Shown here one piece after another: positions 25,731 to 33,842 of a DNA stretch of 64,000 nt. How positions within the stretch are numbered: position 1 is the stretch's first letter; each line of letters begins with the position of its first letter. This stretch comes from JAEYOM01 sp036260935 (lineage in GTDB: Bacteria; Bacillota; Clostridia; Acetivibrionales; DTU013): assembly GCA_036260935.1 (NCBI GenBank), contig DATALQ010000010.1:62001-126000 (forward strand), in the 5' to 3' direction. The position numbers and the translations under genes were made by a program. Below the pieces are notes generated by a model. That model saw only the letters and a list, made by a program, of their open reading frames with translations. It ran no database searches and was not told the DNA's origin.

Positions 25731-26237
25731 ATTAAAGCGATACTTTCAGCTGACCTGAACTGGGGCATTGGCTGCGGAGGCAGGCTTCTCCAGAGAGTTC
25801 CCGAGGATATGAAGTTTTTCGCAAGGATGACAACGGGAAAAATAGTGGTAATGGGCCGAGAGACTCTTGAATCCTTTCCAGGAAAGCAGCCCTTGAGGGA
25901 CAGGATTAACATAGTGCTGAGCCGCAAAGGCAGCTTTGGTGATGAGAGGCTTATTGTCTGCCGCTCGCTTGACGAACTTTTTACCGAACTTAGGAAATAT
26001 CCTGCCGACGAGGTGTTCGTCATAGGAGGCGAATCCGTTTACAGGCAGCTTTTGCCGTATTGCAGCGAGGTATATGTAACGCGGTTCGAAAAGGAATTCG
26101 AGGCTGACAGACACTTTCCGGATCTGGACGATATGGCAGGCTGGAAGCTGGCTTCCGAAAGCGAACGGCATTTTTATAATGATATGGGATTCAGGTACCT
26201 GACGTATATTAACGAAAATGCTATGGAACCGGGTTGA
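25731..26237 (+). CDS. folA: Dihydrofolate reductase with apparent ATT start
   Basis: FolA reduces dihydrofolate to tetrahydrofolate with NADPH. The 168 residues match family length; visible are the N-terminal strand KAILSADLNWGIGCGG, the substrate acid in VPEDMKFF, GKIVVMGRETLESF and VFVIGGESVYRQLLPY. The frame is closed by an in-frame TGA at 25722-25724, and between that and the conserved N-terminus there is no ATG, GTG or TTG. The only sensible start is ATT at 25731, seven bases after GGGGTGA. The next ATG (25809) would delete the first 26 residues, including part of the cofactor pocket. Either initiation is at ATT or a base was misread. It lies 84 bases after thyA in the same operon. Confidence 0.88.
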   Translation: MKAILSADLNWGIGCGGRLLQRVPEDMKFFARMTTGKIVVMGRETLESFPGKQPLRDRINIVLSRKGSFGDERLIVCRSLDELFTELRKYPADEVFVIGGESVYRQLLPYCSEVYVTRFEKEFEADRHFPDLDDMAGWKLASESERHFYNDMGFRYLTYINENAMEPG

Positions 26238-26249
26238 TTAAACAGCTGC

Positions 26250-26277
26250 CCGGCCACTTAGGCCGGTACCTTATTTT
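26250..26277 (+). terminator. Probable terminator after folA
   Basis: CCGGCC-ACTTA-GGCCGG stem followed after four bases by TTATTTTTT, 12 bases downstream of the folA stop. Confidence 0.65.
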
Positions 26278-26361
26278 TTGTTAGCCCTGAAAACCGTATT
26301 TTTCTTCTTGACTGGAAGCCTCACGTTATATTAAAATAAGGTGTGTATTAAAACTGAATAC

Positions 26362-26437
26362 GGGGGTGTAGCTCACCTGGGAGAGCGCTTGACTGGCAGT
26401 CAAGAGGTAAGGGGTTCGATCCCCCTCATCTCCACCA
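26362..26437 (+). tRNA. tRNA-Ala (anticodon GGC)
   Basis: A 76-base tRNA with encoded CCA. The acceptor stem GGGGGTG pairs with CATCTCC (two G-T pairs), the anticodon arm is CTTGA-CTGGCAG-TCAAG with GGC at positions 34-36, and the T arm contains GGTTCGATCC. The internal 48 bases (26370-26417) recur exactly at 29958-30005. Confidence 0.96.
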
Positions 26438-26544
26438 CATTTTGTCTGAAAAGCCTTGCGCAGCAAGGCTTTTCGGCATTTCTATGGATATTTTTTCGTG
26501 CGTTTGCGGGTGTTTTTAGAACAAAAAAGAGAGTATTAAGGGTA

Positions 26545-27303
26545 TTATCCCTGTATTGCTTCAATTAACTTTTTGGTTCCTGCCAAATTGATTGCCCTTC
26601 TCATGTTGTAGGCAAGAAAACTAAGCCCCAGGATGCATGGGCGAGCAGTTGACATAGTCAACGACCAGCCCAGTTCCGCTGTGACCTTTTCTTTGCCCTT
26701 ACATAACAGGTAGTGTGCGCCGTGGTACCATTTCACTGTCCCGAAGGGATGCTCTGACAGACACATTCGTTCCTTTATCTTGTGGATATCTTCTTTAATC
26801 CTGAGGATAACTTTCCTTGATGCGGTATAATCTTTTCGATCCAGTGTATGGTTGAACGGATTTATTGGAATATCAGCCGGAATAGGGTTTAGTCGGCGAG
26901 TTACGCTGCCGTACATTCTGGTGGGTACATATCTCGTATCGGGTCCGAAGCTTACTTCTCTTGTTTTTTTTGAACTTGTACAACGATTGGGGCACTGACG
27001 ACATGCATCTTTACTGCAATAGATGGAGTTCTTGCCTTTCATGCCTCTTTTGGTTAGAGTGTTCCCCATCGGGCAGGTTACAGTACCGTTTTCATTTAGA
27101 GTAAAACAGCTCATCGCCGACGGTTCCTGCACCTCAACTTCTATAGCCGTGTTTTCATAGCAGGAAGGCAGTATTCCGGCTTTTATGCACTTTTGTATGT
27201 CTTTAGGCCTGGTGGAGTTACGCTCCTGCTCGGATATTTCATTTTCTTCGTAGTCTATATTAAATGAGATATCTTTGGAAATCAGCAAAATTATCAGTAA
27301 CAA
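26545..27303 (-). pseudogene. IS1182-type transposase, N-terminus missing
   Basis: The 252 codons encode only the C-terminal half of a DDE transposase of the IS1182 group (full length about 450-550). Recognisable are the cysteine cluster CSKDACRQCPNRC, the segment with SEHPFGTVKWYHGAHYLLCKG that carries the catalytic glutamate region, and the C-terminal LSFLAYNMRRAINL. The N-terminal DNA-binding part and first catalytic Asp are gone; upstream bases lead straight into a TetR gene. No terminal inverted repeats were found at either side. It ends about 105 bases from the tRNA-Ala gene and is an inactive relic. Confidence 0.88.
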
Positions 27304-27333
27304 TTCAAAATTTGTTACATGATCAAACAGAGT

Positions 27334-27888
27334 TTATGACTTGAAAATCGCCGGCTTTTTACCGAAAAGATCGTTCAGAGTATCCGAAATGTCCTGTGAA
27401 TTGTCTTCGTGAAACTGCGTGATCGCAACCCGCAGCGCGGTAAACAGCATTGCCGCGCGGATATGTATAAAGTATTGCCAACGTCTGTCATCCAAACCAA
27501 CATTGACTTTGATAAATTTTAGTTTTTCTTCGACTATTAAGACAAGCCGGGTTTGAAACTTCTCATAGAGGTTTGCTTTGATCAAAGAAGAAAAGAGTAC
27601 CTTATGAGCAAGCCAGATGTCAAATAGAGATTTGATTACCACTCTGGCATCGGTATGAGGCCCCATACGATGGATGAATTCAGTGAATACTAATTCCATC
27701 TGATACAGCACAACGTCTGATTTATCGTCAAACAAACGATAAAAGGTTGCTCTGCCAATGCCGGAAGCGTTGATAATGTGTGAAATAGAGATATCTTTAT
27801 AATCATGTGTTCGCATCAATTCTTCTAAACCTTTATAAATGAGTTTTGCGGATTGTGTTTTTCGTTTATCATTTCCGATACGATACAT
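27334..27888 (-). CDS. TetR/AcrR family transcriptional regulator
   Basis: A 184-residue repressor. The N-terminal helix-turn-helix domain is clear: LIYKGLEELMRTHDYKDISI and IINASGIGRATFYRLFDDKS (about residues 17-58), followed by an all-helical ligand domain with no identifiable ligand. It is divergent from an amidohydrolase gene; the 354-base gap between them contains a 30-base palindrome of TetR-operator form, so self-control and control of the amidohydrolase are likely. The rest of that gap shows a GTCCCGC/GCGGGAC inverted pair and a tandem repeat but no gene. Confidence 0.92.
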   Translation of the reverse strand: MYRIGNDKRKTQSAKLIYKGLEELMRTHDYKDISISHIINASGIGRATFYRLFDDKSDVVLYQMELVFTEFIHRMGPHTDARVVIKSLFDIWLAHKVLFSSLIKANLYEKFQTRLVLIVEEKLKFIKVNVGLDDRRWQYFIHIRAAMLFTALRVAITQFHEDNSQDISDTLNDLFGKKPAIFKS

Positions 27889-27934
27889 TGCCTCTGCTCC
27901 TGTTCCATTTCTCGATCTTCTATTGATCTTATCC

Positions 27935-27964
27935 GGACTTGTGATATATTTGTATCATAAGTCC
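27935..27964. promoter_or_regulatory. Palindromic operator, probably for TetR regulator
   Basis: Arms GGACTTGTGATA (27935-27946) and TATCATAAGTCC (27953-27964) are inverted copies with one mismatch around a 6-base AT spacer, 47 bases from the TetR start codon. Confidence 0.7.
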
Positions 27965-28191
27965 CGCTTTTTTGCAAGAACGATCCGCCAGGCGGGACAT
28001 AGGCTCATTTACGCCCATCTTTCATATCTTCTTAGAAGAGTGGATTTGAAGTAAGTATGTCTCCGGGGCCAGCGTTCTACAAACTGAATGCGAAAATCCG
28101 ATATATTCTTTTCGGAGATTTTAACTACAGAATCGGGGTCATTGAGGCCGGATTCAAGTATATCGTTTTAGCTATATAAAGCAGATATGAA

Positions 28192-28233
28192 GAAAGAGAT
28201 AAAGAAAGAGATAAAGAAAGAGATAAAGAAAGG
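28192..28233 (+). repeat. 12-bp tandem repeat in the 5' leader of the amidohydrolase gene
   Basis: GAAAGAGATAAA is repeated three times without change (28192-28227) followed by a partial fourth unit GAAAGG that doubles as the ribosome binding site, nine bases before the ATG at 28243. Confidence 0.9.
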
Positions 28234-28242
28234 TTTATTATT

Positions 28243-29847
28243 ATGGCACAAAACGTAAAAAGAAAGGTTATAAAGACAATTGGTTTTGTACTATTATTAA
28301 TACTTTTATTCGGCATGGTTCTAGTGTTGATGATCAACAGTAATGAGCGCTGGTTTGCTTATCTGATTCTGGCGGCCTGTATTGGTTTGCTCGTTTTTCT
28401 GAGAAGTACGAAATTCTGGCACGGATGGAGAGTTCCGCTCTGTTGGATATCAGCGCTCGTTGTTGCATGGACCGGTCTGTTTGCAGGCCAGCCTTCAACG
28501 AATATTCAACCTTATACCCCTCAGAAATTGGGGCAGCCCAGCGCTTCCTATCAGCTTTTGCTGAATAACGTTACAATTGTGGATACACGGACTGGTAGTC
28601 TAACTTCTAATATGAGCATTCTGTGTGCCAATGGGAAAATCGAGGAAATCGCACCGGCCGGTACGATCAAAGCGGACAATGACACAAAGATCATTGATGC
28701 CACCGGAAAGTATGTAGTTCCCGGGTACCTGAACATGCATATGCATGTGATAGGGGAGGACTACACCTCTGAATCGATGGCGCTTCTGCTTGCCAACGGC
28801 GTGACCGGATTCAGACAAATGAGCGGCTCGGCTGAACTTCTCAAGGAATGGAGATCCGGTGCCTTTACTAGCTCATTGAACGAACCGGCGTTGCTGACAA
28901 TGCCCATCGCTATTATGACACCCATGAATGCTCCTACGCCCAAGATTGCTATGGAATTTGTCCGGCAGCAGCAGGAAGAAGGGGCCGACTTTATAAAAAT
29001 TGGCGGTGTTTCACCGGATGTGTTTAATGCCATTCAAGCGGAGGTAAACAAGTTAGGTATTCCGGTCGAGGGACATGTGCTTCCCGATATGGACTTGAAA
29101 GAGGTTTCTAAAAATGGTTTTCACAGTGTCGAACACTTCGGCATCAACGACGGGGCTCTGATTTCCTGCTCAACAGACGAGAAAACCTTGAGAGCGCAGG
29201 CAACTGGGATTCCCACCGCAATTATGGAAAATCCAATATTCGTGACGCTTATGAAGATCAAGGGCCTTCAAAACTTTGTGAACGAGCAATTCATAAAGTG
29301 GGGTACTAAAACCTCCGGGGGCCCAAAGGATGAAACACAGCTGACACATATCATTGACACATATAGTGATGAAAAAGCAAAAGAGCTTGCCGATATCTAT
29401 GTCCAATACAACACATGGCAGTGCCCGACGATGATAAGGGTGCATTCCGGCCTGTTCAATGGGAGTAGTGAAGCAACTGCCCAGAGGCTCTATGATCTCT
29501 ATTTGAAACTCGTAAAGACCTATGATTCAGAAGGCGTTAAGTTGATGGCCGGAACCGATGGAAGCGAAGGTGATGCGATTCACAAGGAATTTGACGAACT
29601 TGAGAAGGCCGGCATCTCACCGCTTCATGTTCTTCAGATGACGACCCTGAACGGAGCTGAGTTTTTAGGGCGCCTGAATGATATGGGCACTGTGGAAGTC
29701 GGCAGGAATGCTGATTTAGTGTTTCTGGATGCAGATCCCATAGAGAGTGTTCAAAATCTTCATAAGATTGACGCTGTTATACGAGCAGGTTCCTATCACG
29801 ATAAAGACGAACTGAATGCGATTAAGGATAGGTTTGAGACTAGATAA
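28243..29847 (+). CDS. Membrane-anchored amidohydrolase-family protein
   Basis: A 534-residue protein with two N-terminal membrane helices (about 11-30 and 36-52, then a third short one to 85) ahead of an imidazolonepropionase-like amidohydrolase domain. The metal-binding MHMH appears in PGYLNMHMHVIGED, further likely ligands in VEGHVLP and HSVEHFG, and the catalytic Asp region in MAGTDGSEGDAIHKE; the C-terminal TTLNGAEFLGR...VEVGRNADLVFLD strand is typical. It would hydrolyse an amide or ester-like bond, substrate unknown. Membrane anchoring of this family is uncommon. It is divergent from a TetR gene that probably represses it, and its ribosome site is the last unit of a tandem repeat. Confidence 0.88.
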   Translation: MAQNVKRKVIKTIGFVLLLILLFGMVLVLMINSNERWFAYLILAACIGLLVFLRSTKFWHGWRVPLCWISALVVAWTGLFAGQPSTNIQPYTPQKLGQPSASYQLLLNNVTIVDTRTGSLTSNMSILCANGKIEEIAPAGTIKADNDTKIIDATGKYVVPGYLNMHMHVIGEDYTSESMALLLANGVTGFRQMSGSAELLKEWRSGAFTSSLNEPALLTMPIAIMTPMNAPTPKIAMEFVRQQQEEGADFIKIGGVSPDVFNAIQAEVNKLGIPVEGHVLPDMDLKEVSKNGFHSVEHFGINDGALISCSTDEKTLRAQATGIPTAIMENPIFVTLMKIKGLQNFVNEQFIKWGTKTSGGPKDETQLTHIIDTYSDEKAKELADIYVQYNTWQCPTMIRVHSGLFNGSSEATAQRLYDLYLKLVKTYDSEGVKLMAGTDGSEGDAIHKEFDELEKAGISPLHVLQMTTLNGAEFLGRLNDMGTVEVGRNADLVFLDADPIESVQNLHKIDAVIRAGSYHDKDELNAIKDRFETR

Positions 29848-29957
29848 TAATGGTATACAAATAAGCGGATGTGAAAGAACTACTATCGAAAAAGTAGTTG
29901 AAGAGAAAATCATGAATTTGAAGTAATTACGTGGAAATGGCTTTTGGGTGCATGATC

Positions 29958-30005
29958 AGCTCACCTGGGAGAGCGCTTGACTGGCAGTCAAGAGGTAAGG
30001 GGTTC
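29958..30005 (+). repeat. 48-bp exact copy of the interior of tRNA-Ala
   Basis: The sequence is identical to bases 26370-26417 (D arm through the start of the T loop) and in the same orientation, but both acceptor strands and most of the T arm are missing, so it is not a functional tRNA. Together with the intact tRNA it brackets the IS1182 relic, TetR and amidohydrolase genes. Confidence 0.93.
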
Positions 30006-30130
30006 TAGCGTTAAGAAAATATGCTCAATACGTATTTTTAGCGAAGAAGTGCCATATGCGAACGAGTTTTTTCTAATCTGGTTATACTATTGATAATATC
30101 GGATTCAGAAAGGATAGTGGGTGGGTCGGT

Positions 30131-30343
30131 ATGTATAATAGAAGCAAGATCTCCGTGATAATCAAAGTGATAGCATTTTTGACCATGATTATAGGCATCA
30201 TGGCTGTGTCCAACTCGGCTCTGTCCATTGGACTGGGCTTCTTGGTTATCGCCATTTCAATTATTATCGGTATTCTTATCTTTGGATTTGGAGAGATCAT
30301 CAACATATTGAACGATATCAGAAACAAGGCAGGCTCAAATTGA
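30131..30343 (+). CDS. Small two-helix membrane protein
   Basis: A 70-residue protein with two membrane helices (about 8-24 and 29-55, IIKVIAFLTMIIGIMA and a long Ile-rich segment) and a basic C-terminal tail. GGGTGGG lies a few bases upstream of the ATG. No family is recognised, although similar small hydrophobic proteins with this layout are common in Clostridia. It lies alone between the tRNA fragment and tRNA-Leu; the bases after it up to the tRNA hold only a terminator hairpin. Confidence 0.55.
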   Translation: MYNRSKISVIIKVIAFLTMIIGIMAVSNSALSIGLGFLVIAISIIIGILIFGFGEIINILNDIRNKAGSN

Positions 30344-30505
30344 CATAAATACGTTATGAGTATGGGATTTAACCTCATTTGAACTGCCCTGTAAAAGATT
30401 GAGCAGGCTAGCCCGATTCTTTCAAATATTAAAAAATGAACTTAATTGTTGATGAAATAAATAAGGTAAGGTCAATAAATTAAATTCGGAGAATTATGAG
30501 GACAT

Positions 30506-30542
30506 AAACAAAGAGCTTTTTAATGTTAAAAGCTCTTTGTTT
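30506..30542 (-). terminator. Terminator hairpin downstream of tRNA-Leu
   Basis: A perfect 15-base stem AAACAAAGAGCTTTT pairs with AAAAGCTCTTTGTTT around a 7-base loop, directly at the 3' end of the minus-strand tRNA-Leu gene. Confidence 0.75.
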
Positions 30543-30624
30543 GGTGCGGTCGATGGGACTTGAACCCATACTCGTAAGAATACGCCCCTCAAACGTACGC
30601 GTCTGCCAGTTCCGCCACGACCGC
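30542..30624 (-). tRNA. tRNA-Leu (anticodon GAG)
   Basis: An 83-base tRNA with encoded CCA and the long variable arm of leucine tRNAs. Acceptor GCGGTCG pairs with CGACCGC; anticodon arm TACGT-TTGAGGG-GCGTA gives GAG; the T arm contains GGTTCAAGTCC. Confidence 0.95.
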
Positions 30625-30767
30625 ATATAAATGATTTGATGATTTATAACATCTCAGACTTGCACAATAAATAATACTATCATAGCATTTCTGTGTCAAT
30701 ACTTTTTCTTTGGATATGTACGGCTTCACTGGCAGACGTATTGTATTATGGATCGGGAGGAATTAAA

Positions 30768-30803
30768 ATGTCCTTAAAAAGACTTTTTAGGTTGGGAAAA
30801 TGA
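30768..30803 (+). CDS. Eleven-codon upstream reading frame overlapping the FAD-dehydrogenase start
   Basis: ATG at 30768 has an excellent site (GGGAGGAA) seven bases upstream and encodes MSLKRLFRLGK before stopping at TGA, which overlaps the ATG of the next gene as ATGA. The main gene itself has only a weak ribosome site. The arrangement suggests translational coupling through a leader peptide. Confidence 0.5.
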   Translation: MSLKRLFRLGK

Positions 30804-32389
30804 TAAAAATAACAGGCATAATAGTACCACTTACTTACGACTTGAAAGTGCTGGAGGAGATTGTGGTAAAAAGACTTCATATTGACCACAGTCGCATAAA
30901 GAGCCTCCGCATTGAAAAACGTTCGGTAGATGCGCTTGATAAACAGGATATTCATTTTAAAATGAACGTTTTTGTTCACGTTTCAGGAGATGAAAACGAA
31001 GTTATTTCACTGACCAGGGACAAGTGGATATCCAAAGAAACAGAGGCAGTTTATATCATTCCTGAGCATAGATGTTTGAAAGAGCGTCCCGTTGTTGTAG
31101 GCTGCGGCCCGGCGGGTATGTTTGCAGCGTTGATTCTGGCGCAGGCTGGAGCAAGACCGATTCTGCTGGAACGGGGTCTTGACCTGGATAATCGAAGGAA
31201 AAGCGTTTCTGAATTTTGGAGTACTGGAGTTCTGGATACCAAAACAAATGTGCAGTTCGGTGAGGGAGGTGCAGGTGCCTTTTCGGATGGCAAACTGAAA
31301 ATCGGATACAGAGATTTTCGAAAAATGAAGATACTTAATGAGTTTGTTGAGGCTGGCGCACCACCTGAAATTATGTATTTGGACAAGCCACATATAGGCA
31401 CTGACCGTTTGAATGAAACAGTCAAAAGTATCAGAAGAAAAACAAAAAGTCTGGGTGGCGAAGTGCGCTTCAACTCAACATTAACACAAATACTGAGTAA
31501 GGATGGAAAGGTAACAGGTGTAGGCTATATAGAAAACGGAGAGTATACGGAAATCTCTACTGATAATGTTGTTCTTGCCATCGGACACAGTGCAGGTGAT
31601 ACTTTTGAAAAGCTGCTTAGCAGCGGTATATGTATTAAGCAAAGACCTTTTGCAGTAGGTGTGCGTATTGAACATCCACAAGAGTTGATTAACAGGATTC
31701 GATATGGAAATTTCTCGGGACACCCTAAACTGGGTGCAGCTGATTACAAGATGGTAGTCCACCTGAAAAATGGCAGGGGAGTATATACTTTCTGCATGTG
31801 CCCAGGTGGGATGGTAATTGCTTCGTCGTCAGAGGAAAACGCTTTGGTGACAAATGGTATGAGTGAGTATGCGAGAGATGGCAGAAATGCCAATAGTGCT
31901 CTTTTGGTAACCCTTGAGAAGAAAGATTTGGGGAGCGAGAATCCGCTTGCCGGTGTTGCATTTCAGCGCAGGATTGAAGCAGCTGCCTTTGAAGCGGGGG
32001 GCGGGAATTATAAAGCACCGGTTCAGAGGGTGGAGGATTTTCTCCAAAAGCGTATGACAAAAACATTTGGAGATGTTCTGCCTACCTACTTGCCGGGAAC
32101 CGGGTTTGCCGAGGTGGATTCATATTTGCCGGACTATATAACAAATTCCTTACGACAAGCAATCTCAGAAATGGGTGAGTGGATGCCCGGCTTTGCATAC
32201 CCGGATGCGGTGCTGACAGGGGCCGAAACTCGAAGCTCTTCCCCGGTGCGCATTATAAGAGGTGATAGCTTTGAGGCTATTGGTTTTAAAGGACTTTATC
32301 CCTGCGGAGAGGGAGCAGGATACGCCGGAGGCATAATCTCGGCAGCTGTGGACGGAATACTATGTGCAGAACATATTCTAAACGCTTGA
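30800..32389 (+). CDS. FAD-dependent dehydrogenase (COG2509-type)
   Basis: A 529-residue flavoprotein of the uncharacterised FAD-dependent dehydrogenase group widespread in Clostridia. An N-terminal alpha/beta domain (1-90, beginning MIKITGIIVPL) precedes the dinucleotide fold VVVGCGPAGMFAALILAQAG (about 97-116); LERG follows as the ribose-binding acid, NVQFGEGGAGAFSDGKL is the family signature, and the C-terminus has GLYPCGEGAGYAGGIISAAVDG, the second FAD motif. No substrate is known for the family. Start ATG 30800 overlaps the stop of an 11-codon leader frame. It is transcribed alone. Confidence 0.9.
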   Translation: MIKITGIIVPLTYDLKVLEEIVVKRLHIDHSRIKSLRIEKRSVDALDKQDIHFKMNVFVHVSGDENEVISLTRDKWISKETEAVYIIPEHRCLKERPVVVGCGPAGMFAALILAQAGARPILLERGLDLDNRRKSVSEFWSTGVLDTKTNVQFGEGGAGAFSDGKLKIGYRDFRKMKILNEFVEAGAPPEIMYLDKPHIGTDRLNETVKSIRRKTKSLGGEVRFNSTLTQILSKDGKVTGVGYIENGEYTEISTDNVVLAIGHSAGDTFEKLLSSGICIKQRPFAVGVRIEHPQELINRIRYGNFSGHPKLGAADYKMVVHLKNGRGVYTFCMCPGGMVIASSSEENALVTNGMSEYARDGRNANSALLVTLEKKDLGSENPLAGVAFQRRIEAAAFEAGGGNYKAPVQRVEDFLQKRMTKTFGDVLPTYLPGTGFAEVDSYLPDYITNSLRQAISEMGEWMPGFAYPDAVLTGAETRSSSPVRIIRGDSFEAIGFKGLYPCGEGAGYAGGIISAAVDGILCAEHILNA

Positions 32390-32569
32390 TGCTGAAAAAA
32401 TCGATATAAACGGTCAGAACAACTGAAACATATACCTGTAATGCTCATGGATTTCAGTATTTCCTGCGTAACATCATTAATTTGCTTTATTTCTGGATTT
32501 GTGCTATGCTTTAAATGTAATTTTGTTTTTTCAACTGTCTGGCTCCGATATATGCTATTTTGGAATTAT

Positions 32570-32610
32570 AGAGCGGGAAACTCAATTTTATGAGTTGCCT
32601 GCTCTTTTTA
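32570..32610 (+). promoter_or_regulatory. Terminator-like hairpin in the leader of the RNA helicase gene
   Basis: GAGC and CTCA arms pair with TGAG and GCTC across an AT-rich loop (GAGCGGGAAACTCA / TGAGTTGCCTGCTC), then TTTTTAT follows, about 65 bases upstream of the helicase. It could be an attenuator or cold-responsive element, or the terminator of the previous gene, although that gene ends 180 bases away. Confidence 0.5.
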
Positions 32611-32632
32611 TGTTTCCGAAAAAGAGGATAAA

Positions 32633-32686
32633 ATGAGTAAGACGAATTTACAAAAGTTAGAATGGAGAATAAGAATTGAGATTTGA
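32633..32686 (+). CDS. Seventeen-codon upstream reading frame overlapping the helicase start
   Basis: ATG at 32633 follows AAGAGGAT and encodes MSKTNLQKLEWRIRIEI; its stop TGA (32684-32686) lies inside the first codons of the helicase gene, which begins with TTG at 32676. It may couple translation of the helicase to that of the leader. Confidence 0.4.
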   Translation: MSKTNLQKLEWRIRIEI

Positions 32687-33806
32687 AGAACTAAATATAG
32701 TTACACCAATAATGGAGGCTATAAAAACGGAAGGTTATGAAGCGCCTACACCGATACAGGAACAAGCAATACCTGCCATATTGGCCGGAAGAGACCTGCT
32801 CGGGTGCGCCCAAACAGGAACGGGGAAAACGGCAGCATTTGCGATCCCGATGCTGCAGATACTTAACGGAGAAATGATAGAAAGGAAGGACCAATGCACA
32901 ATCAAAGCCCTGGTATTGGCTCCTACACGGGAACTGGCAGTTCAGATCGGAGAAAGCCTTTCTGCATACGGAAGATATTTACGGATCAGGCATGCCGTTA
33001 TTTTCGGCGGAGTATCGCAGGTTCCCCAGACAAAAGAATTGGGAGCGGGAATTGACATTCTTGTCGCTACTCCCGGCAGATTGCTTGACCTGATGGGGCA
33101 AGGGTATATCAAATTGGATCACATCAAGTTTTTTGTACTGGATGAAGCAGACCGTATGCTTGATATGGGATTTTTGCACGATGTGAAAAAAATAATGGCA
33201 AAGCTGCCTGCAGCAAAGCAAACGCTGCTGTTCTCCGCCACCATGCCGCATGAGATAAAATCAATGGCGGATAATATTTTATCAAACCCGGTTATGCTTG
33301 AAGTAACTCCGGTTTCATCCACTGTAGATACAATTGATCAGTCGGTTTATTTCGTTGAAAAGAGAGATAAAAAGGCTCTGCTCATAAAACTGCTGAGAAA
33401 TAAGTCTGTTGATTCAGTCCTGGTATTTACCAGAACTAAGCATGGCGCTGATAATGTCGTGAGAAATCTTGCTAAGGCAAGGATAACTGCGCAGGCTATT
33501 CATGGCGATAAATCGCAGGTAGCCAGGCAGAATGCCTTGAGTAATTTCAAGTCAAAGCGTACAAGGGTTCTTGTTGCTACCGATATTGCAGCGAGGGGTA
33601 TTGATGTAAAGGAACTGTCCTGCGTTATAAATTTCGACCTTCCCAATATACCGGAGACCTATGTGCACCGCGTCGGAAGGACCGGAAGGGCTGGAATGGG
33701 CGGAACCGCATTATCCTTTTGCGATAATGAGGAGAAGGCATATCTGAGGGATATCCAGAGACTGATATCCAGGGAAATACCTGTTATAGAGGATCAGCCC
33801 TGTTAG
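32676..33806 (+). CDS. DEAD-box ATP-dependent RNA helicase
   Basis: A 376-residue RNA helicase that unwinds short RNA duplexes. All core motifs are present: Q motif (PTPIQEQAIP), AQTGTGKT, PTRELA, TPGR, VLDEADRMLDMG, SAT, and in the second RecA domain VLVATDIAARGIDVKE and HRVGRTGR. It ends right after the core, so it is a minimal RhlE/CshA-type enzyme without the C-terminal RNA-binding tail. TTG start 32676 is nine bases after GGAG. It is followed within 40 bases by an IF-3 gene and then a cold-shock protein gene, which points to a role in translation at low temperature. Confidence 0.95.
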   Translation: MRFEELNIVTPIMEAIKTEGYEAPTPIQEQAIPAILAGRDLLGCAQTGTGKTAAFAIPMLQILNGEMIERKDQCTIKALVLAPTRELAVQIGESLSAYGRYLRIRHAVIFGGVSQVPQTKELGAGIDILVATPGRLLDLMGQGYIKLDHIKFFVLDEADRMLDMGFLHDVKKIMAKLPAAKQTLLFSATMPHEIKSMADNILSNPVMLEVTPVSSTVDTIDQSVYFVEKRDKKALLIKLLRNKSVDSVLVFTRTKHGADNVVRNLAKARITAQAIHGDKSQVARQNALSNFKSKRTRVLVATDIAARGIDVKELSCVINFDLPNIPETYVHRVGRTGRAGMGGTALSFCDNEEKAYLRDIQRLISREIPVIEDQPC

Positions 33807-33842
33807 CGGGCATTTAAATATGACGAAAAGAAGGTGTTGTAA

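Noticed and set aside
28192..28233. CRISPR array
   Set aside because: Units are contiguous 12-mers without spacers; a simple tandem repeat.
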